Below are positions 1 to 7,532 of a stretch of 33,068 nt of DNA, piece by piece (within the stretch, counting starts at the first letter, position 1; every line of letters starts with the position of its first letter). This DNA is from Streptomyces tateyamensis (GTDB taxonomy: Bacteria; Actinomycetota; Actinomycetes; Streptomycetales; Streptomycetaceae), in contig NZ_PYBW01000043.1 in assembly GCF_003205575.1 (NCBI RefSeq), forward strand, positions 66,707 to 99,774. The letters run 5' to 3'. Below the pieces are notes generated by a model that saw nothing but the letters and a program-made list of their open reading frames with translations, did not search any database and was not told the origin of the DNA. A program made the translations under genes and the position numbers.

Positions 1-83
1 TCCCCGGGGAGCCGTTCGGCCGCGGCCGGTGGTCCGTGCGTACGATCCGTCAGTCGGCGCCCGTCACCGGCCCGCTGCCGGGG

Positions 84-1751
84 CTACCAGCCCCAGCCGC
101 CGCCCTGGCCGTCGTCGTCCGAGTTGCTGTCCCAGCCCTCGCCGACCTTGCGCACGATGGTGTAGTGGTCGATCTGCTGGCCGGTCTCGGTCAGCGCGGT
201 GACCTTCATCTCGGACTTCTGACCCAGGTGCGCCGGGGTCACGTCGACCTTGATGAAGGAGTAGCCCAGGTAGCGGACCCGCGACCACTCGACGGTCTCG
301 GTGACCTTCTGCTGGCCCTTGGCGAAGTAGAAGCTGTTGACCGCCTCGACCGGGTTCTCGTGGCCCTCGTAGGTCTGCGGGGCACCGAAGGCGTACAGGC
401 TGCGGCCGGCGGCGCCCGCCGTCACGTAGACCACGCCGTCCTTCTGCGGGTCCAGGGTCGCGCCGCTCGGGATCGCCTTGGAGACCTTGTTGCCCAGGAT
501 CGCGTCGGTCCGCTCGTAGACGTGGTTGTGACCGTTGATCACCAGGTCGACCCGGTACTTCTCGAAGAGCGGCACCCAGGCCTCGCGGACGCCGCCCTCG
601 GAGGCGTGCGCGGTGGTGGTGGAGAAGGCGCAGTGGTGGAAGAAGACCACGACGAAGTCGATGGTCTCGTCGTTGCGGAAGTCCTTGAGCTGGCGCTCCA
701 GCCACTTGGTCTGGCGACCCGCGGTGATCCCCAGGTTGACCGGGATCTCGTACGAGACGTCGTTGGCGTCCAGCGAGATGACACCGACGTTGCTGTAGCG
801 GAAGGAGTACACGCCGGGCGCGACGCGCGGGTCCGGGCCGTTGTCCGGCAGGAACCACCGGGCGTCCTCGCCGCCGTACCCGTTGTGCGAGTACCAGGCC
901 TCCATGTCGTGGTTGCCGTAGGAGACCATCCACGGGATCTTCGCCGCCACGGCCTCGGTCTGCACCAGGAAGGCGTCCCAGGTGGTCGCGTTGTACGCGT
1001 CCTTGTCGGCGTCCAGGCCCTGGCCCTTGGGGTCGGCGTAGCAGATGTCGCCGGCGTGCAGGTGGAACTTGGGGTTCTGCGCCAGGATCACGTTGTCGTT
1101 GGCGGCCGCGTGGGCGCTGACGCCCTGGTCGCCGAAGGCCGTGAAGGTGAACGGCTCGTAGACCTTGCCCCAGCGGTGGTCGCGCGAGGCGGCGGTGCGG
1201 AAGGTGCCCAGGGTGGAGACGGCCTGCTTGGTGGCCGGGTCGAAGCCCTGGTGGCCGACACCGTAGTAGTAGGTGGTGTCGGGACGCAGGTCCTCCAGCG
1301 CCACGTGCAGGTAGTACTGGTCCACCGGTGTCTGCCCGGGCACCAGCGCCGGGGTGTGCAGCGGGCGCAGCTCGGCCTCGACCTTGTGGCTCAGGTCCCA
1401 CGGGGTGGTGCCGTAGCGCAGGAAGGGCTTCTTCACCGGCACCGGCACCTGCCAGGAGATCCGGAACTGGGTGTCCGGCTCCGGGCCGAACTGCAGGTGG
1501 CGGCCGACCGGCACCACCTGCGAGCCGTCCACGGCCGCGGCGGCGTCGCCCAGCAGGGTCGGCGAGGAGGGGGCGGCGGCCGAGGCCGTACCGCTGCCGA
1601 GCACCCCGCCGACGGCCAGGGCGCCGACCGAGATCGCGCTGCCGCGCAGCATCCGCCGCCGGGAGAGCTTGCTGCGCAGGTACTCGTGCTGCTCCGCCAT
1701 GCTCATGCGGTCAGCAAGCTTGGCGGGCACACCCATGTTCGGAATATCCAT
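84..1751 (-). CDS. Tat-exported purple acid phosphatase-type metallophosphoesterase
   Basis: A 555-residue protein that probably hydrolyses phosphate esters outside the cell using a dinuclear metal centre. The N-terminus has a twin-arginine signal (SRRRMLRG at about residues 30-37, a hydrophobic stretch, then an Ala-rich cleavage region near residue 60). A fibronectin-like N-terminal domain (about 80-185) precedes the catalytic domain. All metallophosphoesterase blocks are visible: GDQG (D208), GDxxY (D235, Y238), GNHD (N280, H281), FFHH (H372/H373) and GHNH (H408, H410). The tail is Gly/Trp/Asp-rich. I chose the ATG at 1751 because a GGTGGA ribosome-binding site lies just upstream; ATGs at 1736 and 1706 would leave the signal intact. 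The reading frame stays open far upstream, but that part is antisense noise within the regulator gene. The XRE-TPR gene lies 116 bases upstream on the same strand. Metal type and substrate cannot be read from the sequence. Confidence 0.9.
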   Translation of the reverse strand: MDIPNMGVPAKLADRMSMAEQHEYLRSKLSRRRMLRGSAISVGALAVGGVLGSGTASAAAPSSPTLLGDAAAAVDGSQVVPVGRHLQFGPEPDTQFRISWQVPVPVKKPFLRYGTTPWDLSHKVEAELRPLHTPALVPGQTPVDQYYLHVALEDLRPDTTYYYGVGHQGFDPATKQAVSTLGTFRTAASRDHRWGKVYEPFTFTAFGDQGVSAHAAANDNVILAQNPKFHLHAGDICYADPKGQGLDADKDAYNATTWDAFLVQTEAVAAKIPWMVSYGNHDMEAWYSHNGYGGEDARWFLPDNGPDPRVAPGVYSFRYSNVGVISLDANDVSYEIPVNLGITAGRQTKWLERQLKDFRNDETIDFVVVFFHHCAFSTTTAHASEGGVREAWVPLFEKYRVDLVINGHNHVYERTDAILGNKVSKAIPSGATLDPQKDGVVYVTAGAAGRSLYAFGAPQTYEGHENPVEAVNSFYFAKGQQKVTETVEWSRVRYLGYSFIKVDVTPAHLGQKSEMKVTALTETGQQIDHYTIVRKVGEGWDSNSDDDGQGGGWGW

Positions 1752-1867
1752 GATTCCACCACACTGGCACAGCGTGGCGGGATCCCTTCCCATCAGTGAA
1801 CCGGAATCGAACACTTGGTGAGCAGCCGTCAGCTGGACCGCGTCGTCCGCGTGCGCCACGCACTTTC

Positions 1868-3259
1868 TCACGGCAGGGTGGGCGCCCGGTGGCGCTCCGT
1901 GTCCGGGACCGGCGGCGGGACCGGGGCCGGGCCGAGCGTCGTGGTGCCCGGCCGGGCCAGCCGCAGCAGGCCGCTGCGGTACGCCGCCACCGCCTCGCGG
2001 GTGCGGCCCTGGCGGTCGAGCAGGTCGCCGAGCAGGCGGGCGGTGTCGGCCAGGTCGCCGGTGACGTCCGCCTCGCGCTGCAGCTCGAGGGCGGTGCGGT
2101 AGTGCTGCTCGGCCGCCGCCGGGTCGTCGGCGCGATCGCGGATCAGGCCGAGCAGGCGGTGGGCCGCCGCCGCGTGGACGGCGCCGCGACCTGGGCCCAG
2201 ACTCGCCAGCAGCTGGCCCAGCAACTCCTCGGCCTCGGCGGTGTGCCCGAGCCGCCACCGGACGTCGGCCAGCTCCACCTCCACCTGGACCGCGTAGAAG
2301 GCCGCACCGCTCTCCCGCAGCATCCGCGCCGCCGTGCGCAGCTCGGTCTCGGCCTCGGCCAACCGGCCCTGCTGCGCGGCCAGGTAGCCGCGCATCCAGT
2401 GGCACTGCGCGAACTCGACCCGGATACCCCACTGCTGGTACACCTCCTGGGCCCGGACCAGCGCGGCCTCGGCCTCGGCGTACCGCCCGTGCGCCACGTG
2501 GGTGCGGGCGACGGAGCGGTGCAGGGCGGCAACGGCCGGCGGGTCCGCCACCCGGGGGGCCAGGTCGAGCGCGAGGCCGGCCGCCTTGGTGGCGCGCTCC
2601 AGGGCGCCCAGCTCCAGGTAGGGCCCGATCACCGCGGCGTACAGCAGCATCAGCGAGCCCGGGTCCGGCAGGCCGCCGCCGTTCAGCTCGTTGATCGTGC
2701 TCTCCAGCAGGTAGCACGCGTAGCGGACGTCCCCCTCCAGGTAGTGCGCCGTCGCCCGGCCGCGGACGGCGCGGACCCGGGCCGGCAGCGGCTGGTCGGC
2801 CAGCAGTGCCTCGGCCCGCTCGAACTCCTCCCGCCCCTCGGCCAGCGCACCGCGGCGCAGCAGCAGCGCACCCCGGGCAGTGTGCAGTTCGGCGACCAGG
2901 TCGGTGATCCCGTACCCGGTGGCCCGCTCCGTCAGCTCGGCCAGCAGCTGTTCGCCGGCCGCGCCCTCGCCGCCGTCCACCAGCTGGTTCGCCTCGGCGA
3001 TGCCGTCCATGATCTCGGTGCGCAGGCCGGCCGGCACGCCGCTGACCAGTTCCTGGTAGCTGACCTGGAGGCGGTCGGCGAAGTAGCGCAGCACCGCCTC
3101 GGAGGGCCGGGCCTTGCCCGCCTCCACGGTGGAGACGTACGCGGCGGTGTACCCCGGCTCCGCGAGCGCACGCTGGGTCAGCCCGCGCTCGGTGCGCAGG
3201 CGTTGGAGCCGCGCGCCCACCTGGTCGGCGGGCGGCTCACCGGGGGTGGGGACGGACAT
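1868..3259 (-). CDS. XRE-family transcriptional regulator with TPR repeats
   Basis: A 463-residue regulator. An XRE/Cro-type helix-turn-helix occupies about residues 15-68 (GARLQRLRTERGLTQRALAE, then YVSTVEAGKARPSE). The rest is alpha-helical and Ala/Leu/Glu-rich with repeated TPR-like helical pairs (for example ARTHVAHGRYAEAEAAL and MRGYLAAQQGRLAEAETEL). Proteins with this layout in Streptomyces are often signal-responsive regulators, with the TPR part binding a peptide or partner protein. The ATG at 3259 is preceded by a GAGG-type ribosome-binding site. The gene is divergent from the neprosin-like gene at 3459, and the shared upstream region holds two inverted repeats that could be its operators. 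It may also be co-transcribed with the phosphatase gene downstream. The ligand is unknown. Confidence 0.88.
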   Translation of the reverse strand: MSVPTPGEPPADQVGARLQRLRTERGLTQRALAEPGYTAAYVSTVEAGKARPSEAVLRYFADRLQVSYQELVSGVPAGLRTEIMDGIAEANQLVDGGEGAAGEQLLAELTERATGYGITDLVAELHTARGALLLRRGALAEGREEFERAEALLADQPLPARVRAVRGRATAHYLEGDVRYACYLLESTINELNGGGLPDPGSLMLLYAAVIGPYLELGALERATKAAGLALDLAPRVADPPAVAALHRSVARTHVAHGRYAEAEAALVRAQEVYQQWGIRVEFAQCHWMRGYLAAQQGRLAEAETELRTAARMLRESGAAFYAVQVEVELADVRWRLGHTAEAEELLGQLLASLGPGRGAVHAAAAHRLLGLIRDRADDPAAAEQHYRTALELQREADVTGDLADTARLLGDLLDRQGRTREAVAAYRSGLLRLARPGTTTLGPAPVPPPVPDTERHRAPTLP

Positions 3260-3350
3260 CGCGGGGCCTCCTCGGGCGGTTCACGTTCCTGCTCGCACTC
3301 CTACCACGCGGCGCCCGAGGTCTTGCGGGGCACCGGGGCATGGCCTAGCT

Positions 3351-3390
3351 TAACTCCCGCAGTAACTGGAGTTATCGCGATATTTATCGC
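3351..3390. promoter_or_regulatory. Two inverted repeats in a divergent promoter region
   Basis: TAACTCC at 3351-3357 pairs with GGAGTTA at 3368-3374 (10-base spacer). Just beyond is the perfect 14-base palindrome GCGATATTTATCGC at 3377-3390. This is an AT-rich island in GC-rich DNA between the XRE regulator and the neprosin-like gene, so operator or promoter function is likely. Which protein binds is inference. Confidence 0.5.
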
Positions 3391-3458
3391 CAGCTGCCGC
3401 CCGGGCCCCGCCGAACCACCCCCACGATTCCGCGCGCCACCCCCACAGGAGGACCCTC

Positions 3459-4223
3459 ATGCTCCGCAACCCGCGCACCGCCGGCGCCGCCCTCGCGGCC
3501 GCCACCCTCGCCGCGACGATCCTGCTCCCGGCCACCAGCGCCCAGGCCGCCCAGTGCTGGTACGGCGCCTGCTTCAGCTATGTGACGGGGCGCCAGCAGA
3601 CCACCGCGACCGGAGCCGCCGTCACCATGCAGGTGGCGGACCCGGCGAACGTGGCCGCCGACGGCCACTCGCTCCAGGAGCTGGCCCTGCAGAGCGCCGG
3701 CGGCACCGCCAGCGGCAACACCGTCGAGATCGGCTGGACGGTCGACCCGCAGGTCAACGGCGACTACCGGCCCCACCTGTTCGTCTTCCACTGGATCAAC
3801 GGCCAACCCACCGACTACAACACCGGCTTCGTGCAGACCTCAGGCACGGCCCGCCCGGGAATGGCGCTGACCCCGGGCAGCCCGGTGCGGCTCGCCTGGT
3901 GGAACAGCAACGGCAACTGGTGGGCGTACCTCAACGGCTCGCCCATCGGCTACTTCCCCGGCAGCGACTGGAACGGCGCCTTCGGCACCGCCCAGATCAT
4001 CTCCGCCTTCGGCGAGGTGGCCGCCGACGGCCAGACCAGCTGCACCCAGATGGGCGACGGCACCTTCGGTAGCCGGTCCGGGTCCTCCTGGATATCGGGC
4101 TACCAGCTGTACGGCTCCGCGGACCAGCCCCGGTTCACCGTCACGGCCTCCGACCCCACCTCCTACAACTTCGGCGCGGTCGGGGCCACTTCCTTCCGCC
4201 TGGGCGGCCCGGGCGGCTGCTGA
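3459..4223 (+). CDS. Secreted neprosin-family peptidase
   Basis: A 254-residue exported protein with a Sec-type signal peptide (positive start MLRNPR, hydrophobic Ala-rich core, cleavage after an A-x-A near residue 30). The mature part is a neprosin (DUF239) domain: NTVEIGWTVDPQVNGD, then LFVFHW, WNSNGNWWAYLNG, IGYFPGSDW and FGEVAADGQTSCTQMG. Plant neprosin is a glutamic endopeptidase cutting after proline. By alignment from memory, its two catalytic glutamates match E90 (VEIGW) and E186 (FGEV), and both are present. It lacks the long activation prodomain of the plant enzymes, and the Cys residues (33, 38, 195 and the last residue) suggest disulfides. An AGGAGG-like site precedes the ATG. The divergent XRE regulator is the obvious candidate controller. 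Peptidase activity is inferred from the family. Confidence 0.82.
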   Translation: MLRNPRTAGAALAAATLAATILLPATSAQAAQCWYGACFSYVTGRQQTTATGAAVTMQVADPANVAADGHSLQELALQSAGGTASGNTVEIGWTVDPQVNGDYRPHLFVFHWINGQPTDYNTGFVQTSGTARPGMALTPGSPVRLAWWNSNGNWWAYLNGSPIGYFPGSDWNGAFGTAQIISAFGEVAADGQTSCTQMGDGTFGSRSGSSWISGYQLYGSADQPRFTVTASDPTSYNFGAVGATSFRLGGPGGC

Positions 4224-4244
4224 CGCGCCATCGGGCCGCACCGC

Positions 4245-5102
4245 TCAGCCGCCGTGCCGGGCCCGGGCCCGGGCGTGCTCGGCCCAGTCCACGATCTGCA
4301 TCGCCGCGCCGGCCGCCTCCCGGCCCCGGCAGGCGGCGTGGTGACGGCGGGTGATCGCGTCCAGGTCCAGGTGGCGGCCGAAGGCCGGGTGTCCGGCCAG
4401 CCGGCGGGCGTAGTCCCAGACCTGCGGGTGCTCGGCGATCCGGTGCACGGCGGCGGCGTCCAGGTGCCAGCGGTGCACCGTGTCCAACTGCACCAGGGTG
4501 ACCCAGAGTCCGACGTCCGCCAGGGTCGGCTGGTCGCCCAGCAGGTACGGCCGGGCGGACAGGCGCCGCTCCAGGCCGGCCAGCCCGTCCAGCAGGCCGC
4601 ACAGTGCCGCCGCGCGCTCGCCCTCGTCCGCGTCGGCCCGGCCGGCGCGCTGGGCCGGCTCGCTGATGCTCCGTTCGTACCGCCGGTCGGCGGCCGCGAC
4701 CGCGGCCCCGGGGGCGTGCGCGCCGTGGCCCGGTCCGGCGAACCGCTCGGCCAGGTCGGCCAGGATCCCGGCCGGATCGGTGCTGACGGTCCGTCCGCTC
4801 CAGTCGTCGCTGAGCACCGGCGGCAGGGCCGGCCCGGGGTGGCGGTGCGAGCTCGCCTCGTACAGCGGGCGCAGTTCGGCGTAGCCGTCCGCACCGGCGT
4901 CCGGCAGCGCCGGGAGCAGGGTCACCTCGATGACGTCCTCGAGGCCGAGCAGGCTGTGGGTGACGGCGATCCGCAGACAGTGCGGACAGGACAGGGCGAG
5001 GTGCAGGCGGTAGCGGTGCGGCACGGGGTAGTAGCCGCTGCGGGCGTCGCGGCCGATCCGGCCGCTCAGGGCGGGGTCGGTGGCAGGGTGCGGGGCGGAC
5101 AT
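4245..5102 (-). CDS. Glutathione S-transferase-like protein (thioredoxin fold, CPHC motif)
   Basis: A 285-residue protein built like Xi-class GST/glutathionyl-hydroquinone reductases. An N-terminal thioredoxin-fold part carries C39-P-H-C42 in the position of the catalytic CPW motif, and the C-terminal helical domain contains YLLGDQPTLADVGLWVTLVQLD, typical of GST C-terminal folds. Actinomycetes use mycothiol rather than glutathione, so the physiological thiol may differ. The ATG at 5102 is the natural start. The notable context is upstream: a 37-codon leader ORF of the sulfur-responsive type (5271-5384, same strand) lies about 170 bases ahead with its own promoter-like boxes. This suggests expression depends on cysteine or sulfur status. 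The adjacent operon looks like sulfur-compound uptake and oxidation, so a role in thiol handling or desulfurisation fits, but it is inferred from context. Confidence 0.8.
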   Translation of the reverse strand: MSAPHPATDPALSGRIGRDARSGYYPVPHRYRLHLALSCPHCLRIAVTHSLLGLEDVIEVTLLPALPDAGADGYAELRPLYEASSHRHPGPALPPVLSDDWSGRTVSTDPAGILADLAERFAGPGHGAHAPGAAVAAADRRYERSISEPAQRAGRADADEGERAAALCGLLDGLAGLERRLSARPYLLGDQPTLADVGLWVTLVQLDTVHRWHLDAAAVHRIAEHPQVWDYARRLAGHPAFGRHLDLDAITRRHHAACRGREAAGAAMQIVDWAEHARARARHGG

Positions 5103-5184
5103 GAGTCTCCCAGGCTTCGAGGGTGCGCGCGGAAGCGCGAGGCGGCGGGCGGGTGAAGGGGACGGGACTCAGGAAGGAACGGCG

Positions 5185-5207
5185 GCCGCCGGTGCTCGGC
5201 CGGCGGC
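5185..5207 (-). promoter_or_regulatory. Hairpin between leader peptide and GST-like gene
   Basis: GCCGCCGG (5185-5192) and CCGGCGGC (5200-5207) form an 8-base-pair stem with a 7-base loop. It lies between the leader ORF stop (5271) and the GST-like start (5102), where an attenuator would sit. No U-run follows. Regulatory function is inferred. Confidence 0.35.
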
Positions 5208-5270
5208 ACGGCACCACAAGGCACGGCCGGGCTCGGGGGCTCGGGGGATCGACGGCCCGACGGGGCGCGC

Positions 5271-5384
5271 TCACGCCAGGCTGCTGCACACCCGCTGCAG
5301 GTCGATGTGGCGACGGCAGGTCAGCGCGGGGAGCTGCCGGATCGCGTGAGCCGCGCCGTCGCTGGCCCGCTCCGCTCGCCTCAC
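5271..5384 (-). CDS. Putative sulfur-type leader peptide upstream of GST-like gene
   Basis: A 37-codon ORF ending in the C-terminal signature TCRRHIDLQRVCSSLA. This matches the small actinobacterial leader peptides (R-x-H-I-D-L-x-R-V-x-S, usually with Cys) commonly found in front of sulfur-assimilation genes. The GTG at 5384 is preceded by GGGAG four bases upstream. Promoter-like boxes lie further upstream: TTGACG (complement of 5445-5450), a 17-base spacer, and GAGACT (complement of 5422-5427). Two cysteines flank the conserved core (one at the start of the signature, one before SSLA). Translation of these Cys codons could sense charged tRNA-Cys and control the downstream GST-like gene. The peptide itself probably has no other function. 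The motif match is direct; the regulatory mechanism is inferred from the family. Confidence 0.75.
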   Translation of the reverse strand: MRRAERASDGAAHAIRQLPALTCRRHIDLQRVCSSLA

Positions 5385-5421
5385 GGCTCTCCCGCCCACG
5401 CTTGGGGAATTCCTGCTCAGG

Positions 5422-5450
5422 AGTCTCTGCCCGGCACCGGACCGCGTCAA
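5422..5450 (-). promoter_or_regulatory. Candidate promoter for leader peptide/GST-like unit
   Basis: On the minus strand, TTGACG (complement of 5445-5450) is followed after 17 bases by GAGACT (complement of 5422-5427). This is close to the Streptomyces housekeeping consensus TTGACN-N17-18-TAGACT. It lies 38 bases upstream of the leader peptide start. Confidence 0.45.
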
Positions 5451-5577
5451 CCGCCTGGACCGGACGGATCGGTCGTGTCTCATCCTGTGGAATGTCAGGT
5501 CTCGGACCGCACCGGGCTGCAGGCGGTCGGCCGACGGGTGCACCCCGTCCCGTCAGTCCATCGCCGCACACCCCTGG

Positions 5578-5631
5578 GGCCTGTCTTCACACTGCCGTCT
5601 GCCCGCGACGACGCCAATGTGAAGACAGGCC
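5578..5631. repeat. Perfect 14-base inverted repeat, probable terminator
   Basis: GGCCTGTCTTCACA (5578-5591) and TGTGAAGACAGGCC (5618-5631) are perfect inverted repeats separated by 26 bases. The right arm runs into the stop codon of the FAD/NAD(P)-binding gene (TAG, complement of 5631-5633), so the stem would form at the very end of that transcript. A terminator or mRNA-stabilising stem is most likely. The long loop and lower GC content leave a remnant of an insertion-element end possible, but I see no target duplication. Confidence 0.55.
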
Positions 5632-7532
5632 TAGACCAGGCTGCGCAGGATCGCCCGGGCCGCCGCGTCGTTCTGCCGGAAGACCGGGGCGTTGGTGGCC
5701 GGCCGGGCGAAGGCCGCGAAGGCGCGGCCGTTGGCGTACGGGCCGAGCGCGCGGCGCCGGGGGTGCGGCCGGCCGCCCAGGCTGGGGTCGAGGATCCGGC
5801 CGTCGGCCGGGTCGACGGCCACCAGCCCCGAACGGTGGGTGCCGGTGCTGTCGGTGACCACCTCCTCGGCGAGCTCGCCCGCCCGGTGCAGTGCGCGCAG
5901 CACCGGTGAGTCGGTGCGGGCCGTCGCGTGCCGCGGCAGGTACGCCTCGATCAGGGCGCTGGTGCGCACCTGGTGGCCAGGGACGCTCGGGCTCGTGGCC
6001 AGGAAGCTGCCGGTGGCCTCGTCCGCCGTCACCCGCAGGTCGGCGCCGAGGAAGCGCACCACGCCCGCCTCGGCCAGTGCGAGCAGTTGGCGCAGCCGGA
6101 ACCCGGGCGGCCCGGACGCGAGGTAGTTGAAGAAGCCGGTCCACCAGCCGTCCAGCTCGGTGGCGGTGGAGCGGGCGCCGAGCCGGCCGGAGGCGACCAG
6201 CCTCGGCAGTTGGCCGAAGAGCGAGAGCAGCGCGAGGAAGGCCCCGAGGTCGGCGCTGTGGGCGGGGTCGGCCCGGCGGTCCGCGTCCTCGGCGATGCAG
6301 GCCCGCAGGTGCTTCTGCAACTGCTCGCTGGAGTCGAACTCCAGCCCGGCCAGCGGTCGGTCCAGCGCCTCGAAGTCCAGCCGGTCGGCCGGGTCGGGGA
6401 CCGCGGCGGCCAGCAGCCGGGCCAGCGCCGGGGAGTACCAGTCCAGTTGGTCGTAGGCGGTGAGGAACTGCGCCCAGGAGCCGGTGGTACGTGCGGGATG
6501 GGCGTGGAACAGCTCGTGGTAGTGGCCCAGGCCGATCTCCTTGGCCATCAGCGGCCACACGTCGCGCCTGAACTCCAGCGGGTGCGGCCGGGAGAGCAGC
6601 CCGTCCACCGCCGCGGCGTCGAAGTAGCGCGGCAGCGGCGCGGGCGGACCCTGCAGCCGGTAGCCGGTCTTGGACCGGTAGGGGACGCCGCGCCGGGAGC
6701 CGACGTGGATCACCGGCTCGCGCCCGGACGGGCGGTAGACCAGCTCGGCCCCGGCCGGGCCGGTCCCGGCCTGCTCGAACCGGCCGCCGCGGCCCTCGGT
6801 GAGCAGCGCCATCAGGTCGACGAAGGCCAGCCCGAAGCCGCGCACGATCACCGGCTCCCCGGGGGCCAGGCCGCTGAGGTCGGCGTCGGAGGTGAAGGCG
6901 GGCGGCAGGTGGAACAGGCCGTGCCGTTCGGCGAAGTCCGCCATGGCCTGGTCCCGCGGCTCGGGTTCGGAGCCCAGGTGACCCAGCGTCAGCACCACCT
7001 GGTCCGCCAGCAGTGTGGTGGTGGCCAGCCGGACCTGCTGCGGGCCGTCGGGCGTCCCGGTGACCGAGTCCACGGTGGCCCGGTGGACGGTGACGGTCAG
7101 CCGGTCCGGCCGCTCGGCCAGGGTGCGGCGGAACACCCAGTCCAGGTAGGCGCTCTGCGCGCGCCGGGTCGGGAAGTCGGTCGGCGCGAGGGCGGCCAGT
7201 TCGGCGGCCACCCCGGGGTCCTCGGGTGGCTGGTACGGCGCGAACTCCGCCATCCGGGCGGCCCACTCGGCGAGCGAGGGGCCCGGGCGGACGGGCCCCT
7301 CGATGGTCGAGCCGGCGTCCGTGAACATGGTGACGTCCTCGGCCATCGAGTTCATCCGCAGCAGCGGGGACTGTGCGTGGCGCCAGACCCGGCCCGCACC
7401 CGGCGGGTACGGGTCGACCAGGTGGACGTGCAACGGGCGGTCACGCGGCAGCAGTTCGGCCGCGTTGGCGACCAGGCGCTCCAGCAGGCCGGTCGCCCGC
7501 GGTCCCGCGCCGACGATGACCAGGGTGCTCAC
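5631..7532 (-). CDS. FAD/NAD(P)-binding oxidoreductase-like protein
   Basis: A 633-residue protein of the FAD/NAD(P)-binding family related to HpyO-type proteins (NAD_binding_9 group). The N-terminal Rossmann motif VIVGAGPRATG is at residues 5-15, followed by a dinucleotide-fold stretch with LVDPYPPGAGRVWR. A second glycine-rich region (GEPVIVRGFGLAFVDL) lies further in. The start is a GTG overlapping the permease stop by four bases (GTGA, 7529-7532), so the two are translationally coupled. Co-transcription with an ABC importer, opposite an SsuD-like flavin monooxygenase, suggests a role in processing the imported compound. N-hydroxylation, redox coupling or a scaffold role are all possible. 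The exact reaction cannot be read. The inverted repeat at its 3' end probably terminates the operon. Confidence 0.82.
   Translation of the reverse strand: MSTLVIVGAGPRATGLLERLVANAAELLPRDRPLHVHLVDPYPPGAGRVWRHAQSPLLRMNSMAEDVTMFTDAGSTIEGPVRPGPSLAEWAARMAEFAPYQPPEDPGVAAELAALAPTDFPTRRAQSAYLDWVFRRTLAERPDRLTVTVHRATVDSVTGTPDGPQQVRLATTTLLADQVVLTLGHLGSEPEPRDQAMADFAERHGLFHLPPAFTSDADLSGLAPGEPVIVRGFGLAFVDLMALLTEGRGGRFEQAGTGPAGAELVYRPSGREPVIHVGSRRGVPYRSKTGYRLQGPPAPLPRYFDAAAVDGLLSRPHPLEFRRDVWPLMAKEIGLGHYHELFHAHPARTTGSWAQFLTAYDQLDWYSPALARLLAAAVPDPADRLDFEALDRPLAGLEFDSSEQLQKHLRACIAEDADRRADPAHSADLGAFLALLSLFGQLPRLVASGRLGARSTATELDGWWTGFFNYLASGPPGFRLRQLLALAEAGVVRFLGADLRVTADEATGSFLATSPSVPGHQVRTSALIEAYLPRHATARTDSPVLRALHRAGELAEEVVTDSTGTHRSGLVAVDPADGRILDPSLGGRPHPRRRALGPYANGRAFAAFARPATNAPVFRQNDAAARAILRSLV

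Noticed and set aside
84..2717. Very long minus-strand frame of 877 codons joining the phosphatase to upstream sequence
   Set aside because: The part upstream of 1751 lies on the same strand inside the XRE-TPR gene but in another frame, and is Arg/Pro/Gly-rich without domains. The phosphatase signal peptide begins near residue 20 of the ATG at 1751.
1796..4072. Plus-strand frame of 758 codons opposite the XRE-TPR gene
   Set aside because: Composition is Arg/Gln/Gly/Val noise typical of antisense frames in GC-rich DNA, with no domain. It runs antisense to the regulator and out of frame with the neprosin-like gene.
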